From contig NC_015416.1 in assembly GCF_000204415.1 (NCBI RefSeq), forward strand, positions 2,542,001 to 2,606,000: a stretch of DNA of 64,000 nucleotides, written 5' to 3'. The number at the start of each line of letters is the position of its first letter. Positions within the stretch are counted from its first letter, which is position 1. The notes under the pieces were generated by a model. The model did no database searches, was not told the DNA's origin, and was given only the letters and a program-made list of their open reading frames with translations. The DNA is from Methanothrix soehngenii GP6 (GTDB lineage Archaea; Halobacteriota; Methanosarcinia; Methanotrichales; Methanotrichaceae). The position numbers and the translations under genes were made by a program. Positions 61,316 through 64,000 of the stretch are shown here, piece after piece.

Positions 61316-61484
61316 AATAGATCCTTTTTTTTTAACAGGGCAATTTCCATCTTATGCGTAGATTGCGAACAAGTTAAACCTTTGCCGGGAATATCCAATG
61401 CGAGTTGCCAGGGGGCGATGAAATCGCAATTTCTCGCGGGCTTGAGACTGAACCCGAGATGAAATCGATTCTGCCACTGTTTTA

Positions 61485-62708
61485 TCAGGGAATCTGCTTT
61501 ACAAAAGGCCTATTTGACAGGAGAAGCCAAAGGCAAAGACACAATACCCCCACCAGGATATTCATCAATCCCAAGATCCGAATGGTATTGCTCCACTCCT
61601 GAGAGATGACGGTCATGCCCATGCTGCCCATTAGAATCCCAAAACAGCTCATGAGAGCAGAGGCAGAGCCGGTATCTTCCTCTTGTTGCTCCAGCATCAG
61701 ATTTGCGCCCGGGGTCCGGATGCAGCTTCCCATCGTCGTCGCCGGAAAAAGGCATAATGCGAATATCCAGGGCTGAAGGCTGCCAAGATGGTACACCAGC
61801 AGCCCTCCGAGAAATGTAGAGATGAAGCCGGCGATGATAATCGAATAGCGGCGAAACCTCTTAGATAGACGCAGATAAAGCATGGGCCCCCCAATCATCC
61901 CCAGGGCATTGAAGGCGAAATAGAGGGAAAAGAGCTTCTCGCTCAAGCCGAAGCCGTCTATGTAAATGTATGAGGATGAAGCGATGAAGGCCATAGAGGA
62001 GAAGCTGAGCAGGGAGAATACGATTAGCAGAGATAAAAATCCAGGGTTCTTCAGCACCACTGCCAGCCTCCCGATGGACTGGCTCAATGTACCGGTATAT
62101 CTTGTATTTAGCGTCTCCACCAGGGCCAGGCTACCTGATAGAGCGACAAATCCTATGACTCCCAGGACCACAAACACTCCTCTCCAGGATGTGAACCCTA
62201 AGAGGAGCGCTCCCAAGACTGGTGCCGCCATGGGTGATATGAGGACCATGGAGGAGACCCAGGCCAGGATCATCTCCCGGTTGCGGCTGTCGTACACATC
62301 CTTTATCATTGCCATGGCCACCGCGGAGGCTGAGCTTCCTCCAATAGCCTGGAGGATGCGAAACGCGATGAGTTGATTGATATCCTGGGAGATGGCACAG
62401 AGGAATCCTGCCAGAGAATAGATGGCAAGGCCAGCTATCAGAATGGGGCGCCGGCCGTATTTATCGCTCAGGGGCCCCCAGAAGAGCATCCCCGCGGCAA
62501 AAACGATGAAGAAGAATATCAGCGTGAGATTGACCTGCTCGGCTGATACCTGGAAATATTTGGACATGCCGGGCAGGGCAGGAAGATAGAGATCAGTAGA
62601 TAGGGGAACGAATGCGCTCAGAAATGCGATGAGGGCGATAAGGCCCCTGTTGCCCAGATATTTCTGTCTCCTGCCCCCGGAGACAAAGGCTGATTGGGAA
62701 TCCGTCAT
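61485..62708 (-). CDS. MFS drug exporter, Bcr/CflA type
   Basis: 407 residues with twelve hydrophobic segments. STDLYLPALPGMSKYF in TM1 and FWGPLSDKYGRRPILIAGLA in the TM2-3 loop identify the Bcr/CflA branch of drug:H+ antiporters; FATTMGSCIRTPGANLML lies in TM10, in part PATTMGSCIRTPGANLML. Exports drugs or small metabolites. Stands alone, likely its own transcript. Confidence 0.9.
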   Translation of the reverse strand: MTDSQSAFVSGGRRQKYLGNRGLIALIAFLSAFVPLSTDLYLPALPGMSKYFQVSAEQVNLTLIFFFIVFAAGMLFWGPLSDKYGRRPILIAGLAIYSLAGFLCAISQDINQLIAFRILQAIGGSSASAVAMAMIKDVYDSRNREMILAWVSSMVLISPMAAPVLGALLLGFTSWRGVFVVLGVIGFVALSGSLALVETLNTRYTGTLSQSIGRLAVVLKNPGFLSLLIVFSLLSFSSMAFIASSSYIYIDGFGLSEKLFSLYFAFNALGMIGGPMLYLRLSKRFRRYSIIIAGFISTFLGGLLVYHLGSLQPWIFALCLFPATTMGSCIRTPGANLMLEQQEEDTGSASALMSCFGILMGSMGMTVISQEWSNTIRILGLMNILVGVLCLCLWLLLSNRPFVKQIP

Positions 62709-62818
62709 CTCTTGGGCAATCTCCAGCCCAAAATCCTAATCCATGGCATCTCTGTGCTCGATATCCGAATGACGGACATCCAAGCGGCCGGAATTATTAC
62801 ATTCAATTGCAAGAGGCT

Positions 62819-63406
62819 TCAGTCTCCCTTGATGGTCCCATCATACTCCTTTTTCAAGAGCAATAGATCGCACAGCTTATTGGCACTGGCCACCACAGTC
62901 TTTCTGCCGATGCGGTCCTCTGCTGCTGGCCGAACGGCAATGCCTCCAAAATGAGCATCATCACCAACCACTATCATTCCCTGGATGTGCATCCAGGCGT
63001 GAATGCTCTCCAGGGTCTTCTCCTGGCCGCCGTTTCTGGAGCCACCAACGGCTATCGCGCAGCCAATCTTATTCCTGAGCCTGAAGCCCTGCCTGCGGAG
63101 GGGAATGGTCCGGTCGAAGATCGCCTTGAGCTGGGCAGTGACGTTTCCGAAGTAGACGGGCGAGGCCACAATTATGCCTTCTGCCTCTTGCATTGCCCTC
63201 AGGACCTTGTGCATATCATCTTTATTGGGACAGGGTTTGCCTTTGCTGCAGTCTCCGCAGTCGCTGCAAAAATCAAAATTCAGCTCTGAGCAGAGCAGCC
63301 TTTCCGTCTGAAAGCCATATTCAGCAGCTACCGCCAGTGCCTCGTTTAGCAAGAACTCGGTGTTGCCGGCCTTCCTGGGACTGCCTGAGATGCCTACTAT
63401 TTTCAT
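62819..63406 (-). CDS. Iron-sulfur flavoprotein / NADPH-dependent FMN reductase family
   Basis: 195 residues from ATG 63406; an in-frame GTG 63418 would add four. Flavodoxin-like start VGISGSPRKAGNTEFLLNEA, then a compact Cys motif CSDCGDCSKGKPC as in archaeal iron-sulfur flavoproteins (Isf), and the FMN loop VASPVYFGNVTAQLKAIFDR. Isf proteins pass electrons from ferredoxin to oxidants such as O2 or peroxide. Confidence 0.92.
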   Translation of the reverse strand: MKIVGISGSPRKAGNTEFLLNEALAVAAEYGFQTERLLCSELNFDFCSDCGDCSKGKPCPNKDDMHKVLRAMQEAEGIIVASPVYFGNVTAQLKAIFDRTIPLRRQGFRLRNKIGCAIAVGGSRNGGQEKTLESIHAWMHIQGMIVVGDDAHFGGIAVRPAAEDRIGRKTVVASANKLCDLLLLKKEYDGTIKGD

Positions 63407-63516
63407 TATTTCTTTCACAGTTCAGTAGATTGCAGGAGACGAATATATGCTTTTGCGGTTCGACCTGCCGATGGCAAAGTTAATATCTAATACCCTAATT
63501 TTATTATGGGATTAAA

Positions 63517-63777
63517 ATGAATGCTGAGATCACATCGCTTCTGGAACAGGATGTCTATACTCAGAAAGGCATCTATGTGGGCAGGGTGGACGATGCCGTC
63601 TTAGATCCTGACAACGGGGTGGTAAGCGGACTGGCTTTGGGAGACGTCAACCGGGATCTTTTCGATAGCAAGGGCAAAGGGATCGTCATCCCTTACCGCT
63701 GGGTCACTGCTGTCGGCGACATCATAATAATCAGGCACCTGAGTAGAAATGCAAAGGCTGAGCCAAAAGTCAGCTAA
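63517..63777 (+). CDS. PRC-barrel domain protein
   Basis: 86 residues covering a single PRC barrel (KGIYVGRVDDAVLDPDNG, then VIPYRWVTAVGDIIII). Archaeal stand-alone PRC-barrel proteins are small and proposed to bind RNA or partner proteins. It overlaps the following Thg1-like gene by 29 bp. Confidence 0.88.
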   Translation: MNAEITSLLEQDVYTQKGIYVGRVDDAVLDPDNGVVSGLALGDVNRDLFDSKGKGIVIPYRWVTAVGDIIIIRHLSRNAKAEPKVS

Positions 63778-64000
63778 CTGGGAGATCTATTCCGGTCTTC
63801 GGGCCCGTCCCCCTCTGGTAGCAAGGGCAGATGGCCGGGGCTTCAAGAATATCCTGGCTGGATTCAAGAAGCCTTACGATGCAGGCTTCGCGAGCGCAAT
63901 GGCATCCTCAGCCAGCGGCTTGTTCGAGGATTCGGGGCTCAGTCCTCTCCTGGCATTCATGTTCTCCGATGAGATCAATCTCATCTTCCTGGCTGCTCCC
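63749..64000 (+). CDS. Thg1-like tRNA guanylyltransferase, 3' end outside window
   Basis: 84 codons from ATG 63749 run to the window edge without a stop. RPPLVARADGRGFKNILAGF and AFMFSDEINLIF contain the two acidic metal sites of Thg1/TLP enzymes (Asp in RADGRGF; Ser-Asp-Glu in FSDEI). These add nucleotides in the 3'-to-5' direction, either the extra G of tRNA-His or repair of 5'-truncated tRNAs. The start lies inside the PRC-barrel gene, suggesting coupling. Too short a piece to tell Thg1 from a TLP. Confidence 0.85.
   Translation, partial: MQRLSQKSANWEIYSGLRARPPLVARADGRGFKNILAGFKKPYDAGFASAMASSASGLFEDSGLSPLLAFMFSDEINLIFLAAP

Overview
The window looks like a chromosome segment of an aceticlastic methanogen of the order Methanosarcinales, most like Methanothrix (Methanosaeta). 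The main evidence is a complete membrane-arm and connecting-arm F420H2 dehydrogenase (fpo) operon with no fpoF or fpoO next to it. It is supported by archaeal deoxyhypusine synthase, archaeal-type TATA boxes with frequent TTG/GTG starts, RtcA, a Thg1-type protein and a CbiMNQO metal-uptake system. The genus is inferred from gene content only.

Bases 1-36,400 are an accessory region for metalloid and sulfur/thiol chemistry. It holds three tandem-rhodanese genes (one cut by the window edge, one interrupted by an in-frame stop), a TauE/SafE exporter, a methionine-rich protein, many small Cys-rich proteins and ferredoxins, ArsM, an HgcC-like AbrB regulator, two ArsR repressors, an ArsP-type permease, an ArsC reductase, an Acr3 arsenite exporter, DsrEFH, and two copies of a pair made of a CcdA-redoxin fusion and a secreted thioredoxin-like protein. 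A 20-bp palindrome, ATATC-N10-GATAT, lies over or just after the TATA box of at least six of these promoters, with near matches at others. It may tie the scattered genes into one regulon, possibly under the ArsR proteins. An IS110 element with a candidate bridge-RNA region and a stretch of decayed genes (9.6-11.6 kb) show past rearrangement. At 18.1-22.1 kb an AT-rich 1331-codon gene encodes a predicted Cap4-type nuclease joined to a STAND-like NTPase, a probable solo antiviral effector.

Bases 36,500-41,400 hold a second candidate conflict system: a three-gene minus-strand operon encoding (1) a 15-repeat TPR protein ending in a beta-rich domain, (2) a CHAT caspase-like protease with an intact His/Cys pair, and (3) a small protein made of two tandem Trypco2-like domains. 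This is the most likely undescribed system in the window. A decayed APC permease lies beside it.

Bases 41,500-64,000 are mostly core genes: UbiX, a nucleotidyltransferase-like protein, deoxyhypusine synthase, the eleven-gene fpo operon (fpoA-B-CD fusion-H-I-J-J'-K-L-M-N), an antitoxin with a decayed MazF/PemK toxin, cbiMNQO, an MBL-fold hydrolase, RtcA, an MFS exporter, an iron-sulfur flavoprotein, a PRC-barrel protein and the start of a Thg1-like gene at the right edge. No tRNA, rRNA or CRISPR array was recognised.
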